From an uncultured Bdellovibrionales bacterium (GTDB lineage Bacteria > Bdellovibrionota > FAC87 > UBA2466), in assembly GCA_937903155.1 (NCBI GenBank), contig CALCZU010000016.1, forward strand, positions 1 to 6,388: a stretch of 6,388 nt of DNA. The letters are read 5' to 3'. Under the pieces are notes generated by a model. That model was given only the letters and a program-made list of their open reading frames with translations. It did no database searches and was not told where the DNA came from. This document shows, one piece after another, positions 6,272-6,388 of the stretch. The translations under genes were made by a program, and so were the position numbers. Position 1 is the stretch's first letter; each line of letters starts with the position of its first letter.

Positions 6272-6388
6272 TTTCCCTTTCCTAGAAAATCTTTAAGGGA
6301 TCGATAGATAGCCTCTTTACTTTCGATTTTGGAAGTAATGAGTTTCTCTTCTTCCCGAAATCCTTCGATAAGATCTTTAATAAATTGG
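6268..6388 (-). CDS. DUF444 (YeaH/YhbH, UPF0229) protein, C-terminal end only
   Basis: On the minus strand an open frame enters from the right edge and encodes 39 residues, ending in a TGA that overlaps the SpoVR start (ATGA). The tail SKIESKEAIYRSLKDFLGK resembles the conserved end of the DUF444 family, where a 'DIYPVFRELF'-like motif closes the protein. Its position immediately before spoVR is the usual place for this family. DUF444 proteins carry a von Willebrand A-like domain and work with the PrkA/YeaG kinase. The rest of the protein, including that domain and the start, is outside the window. The identification therefore rests on a short motif plus synteny; the existence of the coding frame is clear from the overlap. 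Confidence 0.75.
   Translation of the reverse strand, partial: QFIKDLIEGFREEEKLITSKIESKEAIYRSLKDFLGKGK

Overview
The window reads as part of a chromosome from a Gram-negative bacterium of moderate GC content. Three predicted exported proteins have Sec-type signal peptides, and a DUF444–SpoVR gene pair is present, as in many proteobacteria and related groups. The overall style would fit a Bdellovibrionota/'Deltaproteobacteria'-like lineage, but that is an impression from gene content and protein style, not a demonstrated placement. There are no mobile elements, CRISPR arrays, tRNAs or rRNAs. The first 28 bases are not biological: they match the 3' part of an Illumina TruSeq read-2 adapter. The left edge is therefore a contig end with untrimmed adapter, and the first gene is truncated there.

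Left half, + strand: the C-terminal part of an ABC-2 family transporter permease (29-586); an imperfect stem-loop over its stop codon; an exported thioredoxin-fold protein with a CPYC active site (667-1146, TTG start behind a perfect AGGAGG); and a full-length adenine deaminase (1143-2834) joined to it by an ATGA overlap. Then come a small secreted proline-rich protein with two cysteines (2850-3092), preceded by a good sigma70-like promoter whose predicted start falls on the ATG, and an exported stand-alone C39-like cysteine peptidase (3186-3803) with a complete catalytic set.

Right half, - strand, read from right to left: the C-terminal 39 residues of a DUF444 (YeaH/YhbH) protein running off the right edge (6268-6388); a complete SpoVR family protein (4787-6271) overlapping it by ATGA; and one base further on a 326-residue protein (3805-4785) with a degenerate receiver domain followed by a GAF domain. 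This cluster converges on the C39 peptidase gene with one base between the two stop codons. DUF444 and SpoVR genes usually accompany the PrkA/YeaG serine kinase, which would be expected just beyond the right edge. The most interesting point is the tight linkage of a receiver that has lost its phospho-acceptor Asp and its Lys to this stress/stationary-phase module, which suggests a phosphorylation-independent sensor or scaffold subunit.
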